A stretch of 64,000 bases of DNA from Inquilinus sp. KBS0705 (GCA_005938025.2 VCCI02000003.1:1-64000), one strand, 5' to 3'. Counted from the stretch's first letter, positions 1 through 9,019 are shown. Numbers and translations are program-made. The notes: generated by a model not told the origin, from the sequence alone.

Positions 1-121
1 TAGGCTTATTTAACCGCAAGCCCGCCAGAGCCGATGGTACTGTCCGTTAGCTAACGGTACCTGTCCGCTCACCAGCGGTACCTGTCCGCTCACCAGCGGA
101 TGGGAGAGTAGGTCGGTGCCC
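1..121 (+). rRNA. rrf: 5S ribosomal RNA, 3' part, with expanded helix IV
   Basis: The window opens inside a 5S rRNA gene. The blocks GCCGATGGTACTG (31-43) and GGGAGAGTAGGTCGGTGCC (102-120) are the conserved loop E and 3' strand of bacterial 5S rRNA. In a usual 5S gene one short hairpin of about 20 nt joins them; here three tandem copies of a 20-21 nt unit do (36-97). The stretch before 20 does not match the usual AAGTTAAGC loop well, so this may be a divergent or degenerate copy rather than a working gene. A terminator-like hairpin follows at 151-186. The 5' half lies outside the window. Confidence 0.7.
36..97 (+). repeat. Three tandem 20-21 bp units inside the 5S rRNA gene
   Basis: Units lie at 36-55, 56-76 and 77-97. 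The last two are identical (GGTACCTGTCCGCTCACCAGC) and the first is a variant ending TTAGCTAAC. Each unit folds into its own small hairpin (CCGCT-CACC-AGCGG, or the palindrome CCGTTAGCTAACGG). A single unit would fit a normal helix IV, so the array adds about 41 nt to the RNA. Confidence 0.85.
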
Positions 122-150
122 AATCTTAATCCGTTTAACAACGGACTAAT

Positions 151-186
151 CAGAAACCCTTCATCTAATCGATGAGGGGTTTTCTG
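151..186 (+). terminator. Terminator-like hairpin after the 5S gene
   Basis: A 15-nt near-perfect inverted repeat (CAGAAACCCTTCATC / GATGAGGGGTTTTCTG) with a 5-nt loop lies 30 nt after the 5S 3' end. It probably ends the rRNA operon transcript. The T tract is inside the stem, so the call rests on position and stem strength. Confidence 0.6.
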
Positions 187-264
187 CGTTTATAGGGCTT
201 TTTGTCGATAGTTCATGGCAGCTCATCTGCACATCTGTAATCTATCATTTGCACATCTTAACAG

Positions 265-336
265 GGTCACCCTGAGCCCGTCGAAGGGCGTGCGTAAAGG
301 CCCTCCCCGCTGTGCTTCGACAAGCTCACCATGACA
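265..336. repeat. Dispersed intergenic inverted repeat
   Basis: Imperfect palindrome whose arms read GTCACCCTGAGCCCGTCGAAGG and, 30 nt on, CTTCGACAAGCTCACCATGAC. Short palindromes of this CCTGAG/TTCGAC kind are scattered through intergenic DNA of many Bacteroidota. It codes for nothing visible. The rest of 187-426 holds no recognisable feature. Confidence 0.6.
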
Positions 337-426
337 GCGCGAATGTTAGACTTAGGTAAATTTCAATAACAGGTGCTTATATTGGTTATACTTATTTCCA
401 TCTTTAAAAAAATAACGTACAACAAT

Positions 427-900
427 ATGAGGGAGCAATTATTTGTAAGCATGGCACTGCAAGGCTGGAACACCCAGATAGCCCGCGCCGAAAAGTTTTT
501 TAATGCCCTAAGCGATGAAGACTTTAATAAGCCTATTGCACCGGGTAAAAACAGAATAGTTTATTTATACGGGCACCTAACCGCTTATCACGATATGCTT
601 AAAGAAACCCTAGGACTGGGCGAGCGTACCTACCCGCATTTATTTGATACATTTTTAAAAAATGCCGATAACGCAGATGCCGAAATGCCATCGATAAGTG
701 AATTAATAGCTTACTGGGCCGATGTACACCAACAGCTAAACGCGTTATTTACAAACCTACCCCCTGCCGATTGGTTTAAAAAACACAACGCCATGACGGA
801 GGAAGACTTTGCGAAAGACCCATCGCGCAACAGGTTGAGCGTACTGCTTAGTCGTACCAACCATGTGGCCTACCATTACGGACAATTGATATTGGCCTAA
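427..900 (+). CDS. DinB-family four-helix protein
   Basis: A 157-residue protein of the DinB/YfiT-like metal-dependent fold, whose members include bacillithiol or mycothiol S-transferases and many proteins of unknown role. The metal-binding histidine pattern is visible: YGHLTAYHD near residue 50 and NHVAYHYGQL at the C-terminus. The frame is open from 373, but the first 18 codons are a hydrophobic stretch unlike the family. The ATG at 427 gives the usual MREQLF...W start and is preferred. It stands alone between the 5S region and the convergent polysaccharide operon. Its substrate cannot be told from the sequence; the family call is solid. Confidence 0.8.
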   Translation: MREQLFVSMALQGWNTQIARAEKFFNALSDEDFNKPIAPGKNRIVYLYGHLTAYHDMLKETLGLGERTYPHLFDTFLKNADNADAEMPSISELIAYWADVHQQLNALFTNLPPADWFKKHNAMTEEDFAKDPSRNRLSVLLSRTNHVAYHYGQLILA

Positions 901-912
901 AGAGATCGCAGA

Positions 913-2472
913 TCAATTATTTACCAGGCGGTAAACTATCCACTCATCGGTTTCAAACACCTTGCGGAAACTGAGAGAGGGTATGCTTTGGCGTATAGTA
1001 GTAATGTATCTGTCGTTTAACTGTGTATAGCCGGCAACGCTGTTTTTGGTGGTGGCAATTACTACATAGTCGGCGTATTTATCAGGCGTTTCCAGCGCGC
1101 TTAAAAAGTTAGACTCATAAGGAAGTATAAGCGGCTTAATATCGTGCGAGAAAGCTACTATCGGGTAGGCAATGGCATCATCAACCAATACGTGGGCGTC
1201 GCCCGGCAGGCTGCTGATATAGTTGGCCACATCCATATTGCCTACCTGGCCCTCGTCCTCGGTGCGGTTTACCAGCACATTTATAAAGTTTTGTTCTTCA
1301 GCGATGGATGAGGTGTTTAGGTAGTACCAGCCCATATATAATTGTACGGCCACCATTATACTTAGCGTAATTTTTAGCGCCTTTTGGTTTTTAATGGTTT
1401 GCGCTTTAAATATGAGGCACAAAAACGACAGAATGATAAACATTACATAGTATTGGTATGCAAGGAAAACCTTATCGTACTTAATATGCAAAAACTCGAT
1501 AAAAGCAAAGGGGGTTAAAAGGGTTAAAACCTGGTATGTACTTTCGCGGAAAAGGTACACCCCTACCAATATCATAGGGCAAAACATTATTATACGCCCC
1601 GATAAGAGTAAAGATAACTCCGGTATCTTATAGTTGGTATTGGTGGTTTGTTCTTCAAAACTTATCTTATCTATCAGCACGTTCCAGGTGGCGTATGGGC
1701 TTTCGTTAAAATAGTTTAGGTCCATAGCGTGTGTAAGGTTAAGCAGCTTATAACACAATACGGCCGTTAAAGGCAAGGCAAACAATATAATATATAACGA
1801 TATGGTTTTGTAAATAAGCTTACGCCGTAACGATGGACTATTAAAGCTTAAAAACAAACGGAAGATGGATTCCTGCTCGCCAAGGTTTAGGCTATGCAGG
1901 GTAATAGCCAGTATTAGCGGTAAAAAGAAAAGCGTTAACCATATAAACTTGTAATCGCAAAAAATAAGCGTTACCAAACATATACTGGCAATAGATACGT
2001 GGAAGGTGGTGTTTGACCGGTAAAACTTAATTAAATTAAGAAAGAACAGGTAAAAGAAGATAAGGATAATATAGATACTCTTACCCGAACACGCCGAATA
2101 CAAAAGCCCAGGATGGAAAAGGAAGAGTACCAGCAGCAATATTACGTATACATCGTCTTTTAAACGCTTCATAAGGGCGTTGGCCATCATGTAAAATAAT
2201 ACTGCCGTACCAATGGCCGAGGCTAATACAGGCGCCAGCGTATTGCTAACCAATGTAAAAGGGAATATAGCGTAAAAGGGGATCATGGGGGCTGTAAGGC
2301 CCATTACTTTAAGGCGGTTGCCTATACCTTCAAAAACTATTTTAGCTTTTTCGATATAAAATAACGACTCGTGGTTGTAGTACCCCAAATCGTTTAGGTA
2401 GATGGCGCATACCAGGTAGTATATGGCCAGTATGCCGGCAAGAAACGCTAAGTAATACGATTTATTCAACAT
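913..2472 (-). CDS. Polytopic membrane protein, GT-C/ArnT-like, in polysaccharide operon
   Basis: A 519-residue protein with about ten hydrophobic helices and a C-terminal soluble domain of about 110 residues (from about 405). The layout resembles GT-C glycosyltransferases of the GT39/ArnT type: an early acidic loop (NHESLFYIEKA, about 33-43) and a periplasmic C-terminal domain. I see no clear catalytic signature, so this is a fold-level guess. Its ATG overlaps the stop of the GT2 gene by one base (TAATG), so the two are translationally coupled. It is the last gene of the operon. It may transfer a lipid-linked sugar onto the polymer or assist export; alternatively it is a non-enzymatic membrane partner. 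Confidence 0.55.
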   Translation of the reverse strand: MLNKSYYLAFLAGILAIYYLVCAIYLNDLGYYNHESLFYIEKAKIVFEGIGNRLKVMGLTAPMIPFYAIFPFTLVSNTLAPVLASAIGTAVLFYMMANALMKRLKDDVYVILLLVLFLFHPGLLYSACSGKSIYIILIFFYLFFLNLIKFYRSNTTFHVSIASICLVTLIFCDYKFIWLTLFFLPLILAITLHSLNLGEQESIFRLFLSFNSPSLRRKLIYKTISLYIILFALPLTAVLCYKLLNLTHAMDLNYFNESPYATWNVLIDKISFEEQTTNTNYKIPELSLLLSGRIIMFCPMILVGVYLFRESTYQVLTLLTPFAFIEFLHIKYDKVFLAYQYYVMFIILSFLCLIFKAQTIKNQKALKITLSIMVAVQLYMGWYYLNTSSIAEEQNFINVLVNRTEDEGQVGNMDVANYISSLPGDAHVLVDDAIAYPIVAFSHDIKPLILPYESNFLSALETPDKYADYVVIATTKNSVAGYTQLNDRYITTIRQSIPSLSFRKVFETDEWIVYRLVNN

Positions 2473-4316
2473 TATTTAACAACGTTTGTTTGATTGTTAA
2501 CCTTACTTAAGCCATGGTTGGTCTTTTCCCAGTAAAATGGTTTTACTACTAACTGGTACAAGCCTTTGTAGGCCGATATAGAGTGCATTAGCCAGTAAAT
2601 TGGGTTGGCTATGGCAAATAATATCAGCTCGTAATAACGCCTTTTAAATACGGCCATCATATTTACATATATCATCAGGATGTTGCCCACCATCAGGTTA
2701 AATATAGACATAAACAGCACCCAATCCGGAAACAAGGAGCGTATCGTCGACAGATCGAATATAATATAGGCGATAAAAAATGCCAGCAATAAGGGGTACA
2801 CTAAAAAGGTAATAGGCGTTGCACCAATAAAAAAGTTAAAGCCAATAAAGCCCTTCCAGCCAATTTCCTTCCATAGGGCCACAGGGTCGCGCATGTGTAC
2901 CAGGTAACTTTGCATGTAGCCTTTTATCCATCGGCTGCGCTGGCGTATCCAGTTAAAGGGTTCGTTGTTGGCCTCTTCGTAGGTGGTGGAGTTGATAATG
3001 GCTATTTTATGCCCTTTCGCATAAGCGCGAACACCTAAGTCAGCATCTTCCGTTACGTTAAAGGGATCCCACGCGCCAAGGTCAACCAGTTCGGCCAGTT
3101 TAAAGTGATTGCTGGTACCCCCCAGTGGTATAGGGATATCAAGTGTATCTAAACCCGGCAGCATATAATCAAACCAGTACGAGTATTCCAGCGTAAACAT
3201 ACGTGTCAAAAAGTTCTCGTTCCTGTTAAAGTAGTTTAAAGCGCTTTGCACGCAAATGTATTCTTCGGGCAATTTACTAAACAGGGTAACTACCTTTTTA
3301 AGCTGATCCGTATCGGGTATATCTTCGGCATCGTATATAGTAAGGTATTTGCCGCGGGCAAAGTGCAGGCCATAGTTACAGGCTTTTGGCTTTGTTTTAG
3401 GCATGTGAAATGGCACCACGATCACCTCAAATATGGCCGGGAAATCAAGGTTTTTTACTGCATTTAGGGTTTTGTCGTCCTCTTCTTCTATGAGTAGTTT
3501 AATGTCTAATTTTTCGCGGGGGTAATCAATAGACTGTAAGTTCCATATCAGTTTTTTTATCAGCTTATCCTCTTTATAAACGGGCAGTAATATGGTGTAT
3601 ATAGGCAGGTCGTCATCTACAACATGCTTTAGGTCGTCTTTGGTAACGGCCTGGTGCAGCTCAAAGCGCGAACCTACAAGCGCCAAAAACAACTTAAAGA
3701 TAATGGCTATTAAAAAGAACGAGCTAATAATTACATTAATAATGATAGAGGTATTTTTAAAGCTGAGTATAAGCCCAATGCTTACCAATGCAATTAAAAC
3801 GAATATAAATATCAGCTGCGGGGTGGTAAAGGTAACAATGGCCGATCTGTCCGGGTCGCGTTTTAACAGTTCAAATACGGCCGATTTTACATAAGGGTTA
3901 CCCAGTAATACATTACTCATCCAGGTAATGTCCAAGTCTGATGCGATGATTATTTCTGGTTCGCGGTCGTAGGTAAACCGTATAAAATCAACAAACAGCT
4001 CATCGTCGGGGTTGGCCATTAGGGTTACTACCTTACCGTCCTCTATACGCAATGGCAAAGCCAGGTGGTCATGCGAAAACTTAAGGTCTATCTTTGCCAA
4101 TACCTCCGGGTCAGACGCCTGATCGCGCGGGGCTATAATTTCATAGCCCGCATTGGTTAACGATCGTTCGTAGTTTTTACGCGATATATACCCCGATGTA
4201 AGCGCTACCTTAATGAAAGATATACCGGTTACTGCCGAATGCCTGTCAATTTCTTCGCGGTCGGCACTGGTGATAAAACCATCATTAATCAACAACTCAG
4301 GGATCGGCATCTTCAT
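2472..4316 (-). CDS. GT2 polysaccharide synthase with N-terminal MshEN (GspE-N) domain
   Basis: A 614-residue processive family-2 glycosyltransferase. Residues 1-140 form a GspE-N/MshEN-type domain with two tandem helical repeats (5-28 and 32-55). Two membrane helices (about 166-213) precede the catalytic domain, and three or four more follow it. All synthase motifs are present: an early acidic cluster (EEED, 277-280), DAED (329-332), TED (422-424) and QRSRW (459-463), as in cellulose and chitin synthases. There is no PilZ domain. MshEN domains bind cyclic di-GMP in MshE and in the synthase NfrB, but the RLG motif at each repeat start is degenerate here. The polymer is unknown; a beta-glucan would suit the GH5 neighbour. 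Confidence 0.85.
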   Translation of the reverse strand: MKMPIPELLINDGFITSADREEIDRHSAVTGISFIKVALTSGYISRKNYERSLTNAGYEIIAPRDQASDPEVLAKIDLKFSHDHLALPLRIEDGKVVTLMANPDDELFVDFIRFTYDREPEIIIASDLDITWMSNVLLGNPYVKSAVFELLKRDPDRSAIVTFTTPQLIFIFVLIALVSIGLILSFKNTSIIINVIISSFFLIAIIFKLFLALVGSRFELHQAVTKDDLKHVVDDDLPIYTILLPVYKEDKLIKKLIWNLQSIDYPREKLDIKLLIEEEDDKTLNAVKNLDFPAIFEVIVVPFHMPKTKPKACNYGLHFARGKYLTIYDAEDIPDTDQLKKVVTLFSKLPEEYICVQSALNYFNRNENFLTRMFTLEYSYWFDYMLPGLDTLDIPIPLGGTSNHFKLAELVDLGAWDPFNVTEDADLGVRAYAKGHKIAIINSTTYEEANNEPFNWIRQRSRWIKGYMQSYLVHMRDPVALWKEIGWKGFIGFNFFIGATPITFLVYPLLLAFFIAYIIFDLSTIRSLFPDWVLFMSIFNLMVGNILMIYVNMMAVFKRRYYELILFAIANPIYWLMHSISAYKGLYQLVVKPFYWEKTNHGLSKVNNQTNVVK

Positions 4317-4352
4317 GAAAATAGTTTAGTTAAATGTAATGCACCGTGTGCC

Positions 4353-6440
4353 TTAATCATTAAACAACTCCTGTGATTTTTGAACCCTTGAACGTATATA
4401 AAGGAATGATAGTAATATTAATACCAGTATACCTAATAATATGTACAGGTTATAGCTATCCCAAAAACGGGTAAGCGAGCTTTTCGTATCAATATACTCC
4501 AGGTTATCGCTTGATTTATTGATGTTGAACAAGTATTTGTTGGAGTTAATATCAGATACGCAGACGTTACTTGACAGGGTAGACAACTGCTCGGTAATAG
4601 ATTTTGATGCTGTTAAAAATGCTTCGGCAAGGTGTTTCCCCGTCGCCGTAAGCACCAGTGTGGCATTATTGCTTCGCCCATAAAATATTTGGGCTAAACC
4701 GTTGGATGTGGTATCGCCGAGGGAATAGACGACCGTATTATTATCGGTATTATATAGCCTGAAATTACGGTTGAATTTAATTGGCGCATCCGGAAACTCG
4801 TTTAACAATTGATCGTCTTTTGTTAACAAAGCTATCAGGTTGTTCTTTTTAAGATCTGATGGTTGCACCTCCGACGAGTACATAAACTCGGGGAAATTGT
4901 TAGCGTTAATGTTATTGTTTAACTCGTATATAATTTCGCCCATAGCACCGGCGGCATATTTAGCATACGGCTTTGATACCACAATACGGGTTGTACCACT
5001 ATTAAATGCTTCAGGGTATTGGTAGAAGCTCAAATCGCTGGTGATGAACGGGTTTTTAGATTCCAGGTACGATTTATCAGCATCAATTTCGGCAAAGAAG
5101 TTGGTGAAGCTGTTAGAGCAGTTACCTCCTCTTGGATAAAACCTGAATTCGGCCTCCAGCGTATTGTACTTATGGTGCTGGTACCTGTTAATAGTAACCG
5201 ATGTGTTTAATTTGCCCGAGGCGTCAAGTTTCTCGCTGCTTATCAGCAAGCCGTTCAAGTAAATGTTAAAGAAACCACGGTCGCCGGATAATAAGCTGCT
5301 GTAAATAGCAATAAAGCGTATCTCCACCTCTTTAGGGGTAAAGCTAAAATCGCTGTTTTTAAAGTTGAATGAGCTTTTTAACGCGCCTATACCGGTCATG
5401 AATGCGCTGCTGCCGCCAATTTGTTTTAACGATAGTTTTGAGCGGTTCTCATCAATGGTTTTAAAGAAGGTGTTTTGCGCCTTATTAACTAACAGGTAAT
5501 CGCCAAAGGTAGAGTTAAGCACATTCATGTTACCTAAGGCAGTAATAGTTTTTTCGTAACCGGCATCGTCGCCGCCCGATACAAATAATATTTCGGTAGG
5601 GGTTGGGTCGGTAGTAACGGTTTTAACCGGCACAAAAGTACCGTTCATATCTACTATACGTGTAATGGTATCGGTAACTACACTTACAGATTTATGCAGG
5701 TAAAATATACCCTGGTTGTTTTGCGGTGTAACCTTTAATAAGGCGCGTTTATCAGCTGTAAGCGAACCCAGTTTACCCACCATAATATAATTACGCACGC
5801 TATCGGGCAAGTGGTTGTATTCAAATACATCAATTTTTTTAGATTGCGTTTTTTTCAATCTTGAGTAAGCCCATGCAACGGCCTTTAGATCGTGCAGATT
5901 GGGGTTTGCAGGATAAACAATAGCTGTTTTAGAATCGAAGCAGTTGCTAATGTTTATGCCTTTAAAAAAGTCTTTAGTGCTTTTGGTTAACGATAAGTAC
6001 GAGTAGTTTTTAACCTTTATCCACATGGCCGGGTTATCCAGATCCTTACACTGGTCGTCGGTAATGGTTAAAGCTGTACGTATGGTTATCTTTAAAAAGT
6101 TATCGGATGATACATCGGCCCTTGAAATGTTGATAGCAACTTTTTGTATCGAGTCTTTACCAAGGCGGCCGCTATAAACCGGCCTGGCGCCTATCATCAA
6201 ATTAAAGAAAGATTTTTCCTTTATAAGCGCTTGCGAGGCTTCAAAATAAATAACAACCTTGCTGTTATCGGCATTATACTGCGGCGTAATACGAAAGTAA
6301 AATAAGGTAGACCCGCTCATGCCTACAACAGGCTCATCATCGGGATGGCCCAACGCTTTAAATGACAGTATTGACTGTACTTGCGCTATCGAAACGGTAG
6401 TTAAAAATATAAAGGCTAATAAGGTAAAAAATCTCTTCAT
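4353..6440 (-). CDS. BcsB-like periplasmic polysaccharide synthase subunit
   Basis: A 695-residue protein with a signal peptide (MKRFFTLLAFIFLTTVSIAQ), a large beta-rich periplasmic region and one C-terminal transmembrane helix (about 664-685). This is the layout of BcsB, the periplasmic partner of the cellulose synthase BcsA. The N-terminal block FYFRITPQY...KVVIYFEAS and the DDQCKDLDNPAMWIKVKNYSYL block match the carbohydrate-binding start of BcsB. It lies 36 bp upstream of the GT2 gene, in the same operon, so the two probably form the inner-membrane synthase and its periplasmic exit path. No BcsC-type outer-membrane channel is encoded nearby. The family is likely; identity is low enough that the polymer need not be cellulose. 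Confidence 0.75.
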   Translation of the reverse strand: MKRFFTLLAFIFLTTVSIAQVQSILSFKALGHPDDEPVVGMSGSTLFYFRITPQYNADNSKVVIYFEASQALIKEKSFFNLMIGARPVYSGRLGKDSIQKVAINISRADVSSDNFLKITIRTALTITDDQCKDLDNPAMWIKVKNYSYLSLTKSTKDFFKGINISNCFDSKTAIVYPANPNLHDLKAVAWAYSRLKKTQSKKIDVFEYNHLPDSVRNYIMVGKLGSLTADKRALLKVTPQNNQGIFYLHKSVSVVTDTITRIVDMNGTFVPVKTVTTDPTPTEILFVSGGDDAGYEKTITALGNMNVLNSTFGDYLLVNKAQNTFFKTIDENRSKLSLKQIGGSSAFMTGIGALKSSFNFKNSDFSFTPKEVEIRFIAIYSSLLSGDRGFFNIYLNGLLISSEKLDASGKLNTSVTINRYQHHKYNTLEAEFRFYPRGGNCSNSFTNFFAEIDADKSYLESKNPFITSDLSFYQYPEAFNSGTTRIVVSKPYAKYAAGAMGEIIYELNNNINANNFPEFMYSSEVQPSDLKKNNLIALLTKDDQLLNEFPDAPIKFNRNFRLYNTDNNTVVYSLGDTTSNGLAQIFYGRSNNATLVLTATGKHLAEAFLTASKSITEQLSTLSSNVCVSDINSNKYLFNINKSSDNLEYIDTKSSLTRFWDSYNLYILLGILVLILLSFLYIRSRVQKSQELFND

Positions 6441-6451
6441 CAGATTATAGC

Positions 6452-7798
6452 TTAGTTTATTACGTAAAATTCAACTCTAAAATAGTTACCATTGTCGTCG
6501 CTGCGGTACAACAGTTCGCCACCCAGTTCGCGGGTCATTAATTTGGCGATAGAAAGGCCCAACCCTAAACGGCTTTCGATAGTGCCCGAAGCATCGTTTA
6601 AGGTTTTTAATTTATTAAACATCATATCCAGTTCTTCCTGGCCAATAGCAACACCTTCGTCTACAATTTCAAATACAAATTTTTGGCGTTGTAAACTGGT
6701 AATAACTTTAATGTTGTTGTTGGTTTGCGAAAACTTGATAGCATTTGATAGCAGGTTTTGAAAAACCTGGCCTGCAAACACCCTATCCAGCTTAACATTA
6801 AGCGGTAACTTAAGTATGTTATCAACTAAGCTTATGTTTTTCATTTGAGCGGTCTCTACCAGGCCCTTAAACACATGCATAACCTCGGCATTAATATCAA
6901 ATATCTCCATGTTAAACTTCATCTCCGGCGATTCGATCTCTTTTACGTCCATCAATTTGTTTAGCATGTACTGCATCTTCTCGGCCGATTCTGAAATATA
7001 GTTCGTAAACTCTTTTTGGTCGGCGCTTAGGCGGTAATCTTCCTCCTTAACCATGTTATTGCTCATTACTATTGAGCCTATCAGGTTTTTCAGATCGTGG
7101 CCGGCAATGTTTATAAAGCTGTTCTTTTGGTCGTCCAGCTTGCGTAACTGCTCATATTGCCTGTCTATAATATTGTTTTTCTCGTTAATGTCGCGGTTTT
7201 GTTCTTTTAACTGCTCATTAGATTTTTCGATCAATATTTGCGAACGCACATCGCGGCCAATAACCTTGTAACGCGCGTTTGGTATTAAGCACGATATAAA
7301 AGCGATGATGAAGAAAAACTGACCGCCATTACTTATCACTAAGTCCAGGGTGCTTTCATTTAACGCGTTATAAAAAATAGCCAGCAGCAAAATGGCCAGC
7401 AAGGTTTGTATGATAGAGTTTATGGGCTCCCAAAAAACCTGCAGGTTAAAAAACAGCAATACAGCAGCGTATATTAAATAGTATATGTTTTGCTGCTGCA
7501 GGTTAACGATATTACATAATATAGCTGACGTTATAGAAAGCAGAAAGAAGCAGATGTGGAGCAGTGTGCGGTAGTTATACTTACGTGTTTGAAAAAGATT
7601 GTATAAACCCAATATAACCAGCACGGTAATAATGCGTACAATTAAAAATTGCAACCATATACTTTCGGCATAAATAAAATCTACGATGCTAAATATGGGG
7701 TATAAAAAAATAATAGTCCAAATGATATTATTAGTTTGGTACCATGCTTTTTTTTGTATTTCTTTTTGGTATTCCTCTTTTGAAATTTGAACAAACAT
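6452..7798 (-). CDS. Membrane sensor histidine kinase, first gene of the polysaccharide operon
   Basis: A 448-residue kinase with about six N-terminal membrane helices (25-172) and almost no periplasmic domain, then a coiled coil (about 185-225), a HisKA domain with the phosphoacceptor in AGHDLKN (His234), an N box (NLLSNAIKFS) and a G2 box (GLGLSIA). The G1 box reads DEGVAIG where DxGxG is usual, so its second glycine is alanine. It is followed after 11 bp by the BcsB-like gene, and its partner response regulator is not in the cluster. Membrane-embedded sensing and operon position suggest it controls polysaccharide production, which is inference. Confidence 0.85.
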   Translation of the reverse strand: MFVQISKEEYQKEIQKKAWYQTNNIIWTIIFLYPIFSIVDFIYAESIWLQFLIVRIITVLVILGLYNLFQTRKYNYRTLLHICFFLLSITSAILCNIVNLQQQNIYYLIYAAVLLFFNLQVFWEPINSIIQTLLAILLLAIFYNALNESTLDLVISNGGQFFFIIAFISCLIPNARYKVIGRDVRSQILIEKSNEQLKEQNRDINEKNNIIDRQYEQLRKLDDQKNSFINIAGHDLKNLIGSIVMSNNMVKEEDYRLSADQKEFTNYISESAEKMQYMLNKLMDVKEIESPEMKFNMEIFDINAEVMHVFKGLVETAQMKNISLVDNILKLPLNVKLDRVFAGQVFQNLLSNAIKFSQTNNNIKVITSLQRQKFVFEIVDEGVAIGQEELDMMFNKLKTLNDASGTIESRLGLGLSIAKLMTRELGGELLYRSDDNGNYFRVEFYVIN

Positions 7799-7856
7799 TA
7801 TTTGTTTCCTTAAATTATAAATAAGATCAGTTCCTTCAGTTAACCTGTTTAAGATA

Positions 7857-9008
7857 GTGAAAAAAATAGTTTATAAAAATACTTTCTCTGGGGTTATCAA
7901 AAACACCTGTTGCATAACACTATTATTATTTATGCAGTGTTTTATTGCAAAAAGCAATCCAACGCCACCTGATGCCCGTTCTGTTGTGTTTAACCGTGCA
8001 AAGAGCCTTGATAATGGTATAAGCATATCCTGGCTTGAACAAACATGGAATAAAGACATTTTAGGTATAAATCTCATTAAAAGCAATGATTTTGAGTTGT
8101 TAAAACAGCTTCATATTAAAAGTATAAGGCTCCCGGTAGCATTTTCTTACTTTGAGGGAGACCCGGTTTCGGTTGAGAAACTATTTACTCATATTGATGA
8201 TGTTTTGAGACAATGCCATGTATACGGAATTAAGCTCATAATAGATTACCATTACGGCAAATTAAATGATAACAATTACTTAACTGAAACCCCGAAGATA
8301 ATAGCCTTTTGGCTAACCTTAACCAAAAGGTATATTAAGGAGAGCCCGGATAATTTGTTTTTTGAGTTATATAACGAGCCGCCCCACATGAACCCCACAG
8401 TGTGGAAAGATGCAGCATACAATATTGTAAACGCCATTCGCAAACTGGATAAAAAAAGAACGCTGATTGTTGGGGCATCAAATTTTAACAGCATTTACGA
8501 ATTAAGCCGTATGGAAAGATTGGCGGACGAAAACATTATTTACACCTTTCACTTTTACGAGCCTTTCTTTTTTACCCACCAGGGTGCCGATTGGGTGGGC
8601 GACCAGGTGGCTACTACGGGTGTGCCATTCCCTTACAATGCGCAGGCCTATCCGCCTATAAGCCCTAAAGCTAAAGGCACCTGGGGCGAAACCAATTATT
8701 ACCAATACAAAACAGATGGTAACGAGCGCTCTGTTAGGGATAAATTACAGATCGTAAAAAACTGGTCGGCTAAGTATTATGTGCCCATATTGTGCGGCGA
8801 ATACGGTGTATATAACAAATATGCCGATGCCGATAGCCGTTGCAGGTATATTAAGGCAGTTAGGCAAAGTTTAAAGAGTTTGGATATACCCGGTATAATG
8901 TGGGATTATAACACCAATTTTTCTATATTTAACGGCCAGCCATCAATTAATAACCTAAGCGATTGCATGAAAGATGCGATTGATTACAAGGCCGCAAAAC
9001 AATTTTAG
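7857..9008 (+). CDS. Secreted GH5-family glycoside hydrolase (endoglucanase-like)
   Basis: A 383-residue TIM-barrel hydrolase starting at GTG. A hydrophobic segment (about 15-32) acts as export signal. The GH5 signatures are intact: IRLPV (90-94), the acid/base Glu174 in ELYNEPP and the nucleophile Glu315 in LCGEYGVY. GH5 enzymes mostly cut beta-1,4-glucans or mannans. It is divergent from the sensor kinase gene, with only 58 bp between them. In bcs operons a GH8 enzyme (BcsZ) trims nascent cellulose; this GH5 may fill that role for the polymer made by the neighbouring synthase. A purely degradative role is possible. Confidence 0.85.
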   Translation: MKKIVYKNTFSGVIKNTCCITLLLFMQCFIAKSNPTPPDARSVVFNRAKSLDNGISISWLEQTWNKDILGINLIKSNDFELLKQLHIKSIRLPVAFSYFEGDPVSVEKLFTHIDDVLRQCHVYGIKLIIDYHYGKLNDNNYLTETPKIIAFWLTLTKRYIKESPDNLFFELYNEPPHMNPTVWKDAAYNIVNAIRKLDKKRTLIVGASNFNSIYELSRMERLADENIIYTFHFYEPFFFTHQGADWVGDQVATTGVPFPYNAQAYPPISPKAKGTWGETNYYQYKTDGNERSVRDKLQIVKNWSAKYYVPILCGEYGVYNKYADADSRCRYIKAVRQSLKSLDIPGIMWDYNTNFSIFNGQPSINNLSDCMKDAIDYKAAKQF

Positions 9009-9019
9009 ATATAAATGAT

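Noticed and set aside
373..426. Upstream start for the DinB-like gene
   Set aside because: The extra 18 residues are hydrophobic and AT-coded, unlike the family N-terminus; ATG at 427 fits better.
7857..7945. Lipoprotein signal in the GH5 enzyme (Cys28)
   Set aside because: The residues before the Cys (LFMQ) do not fit a lipobox; an ordinary signal or anchor is more likely.
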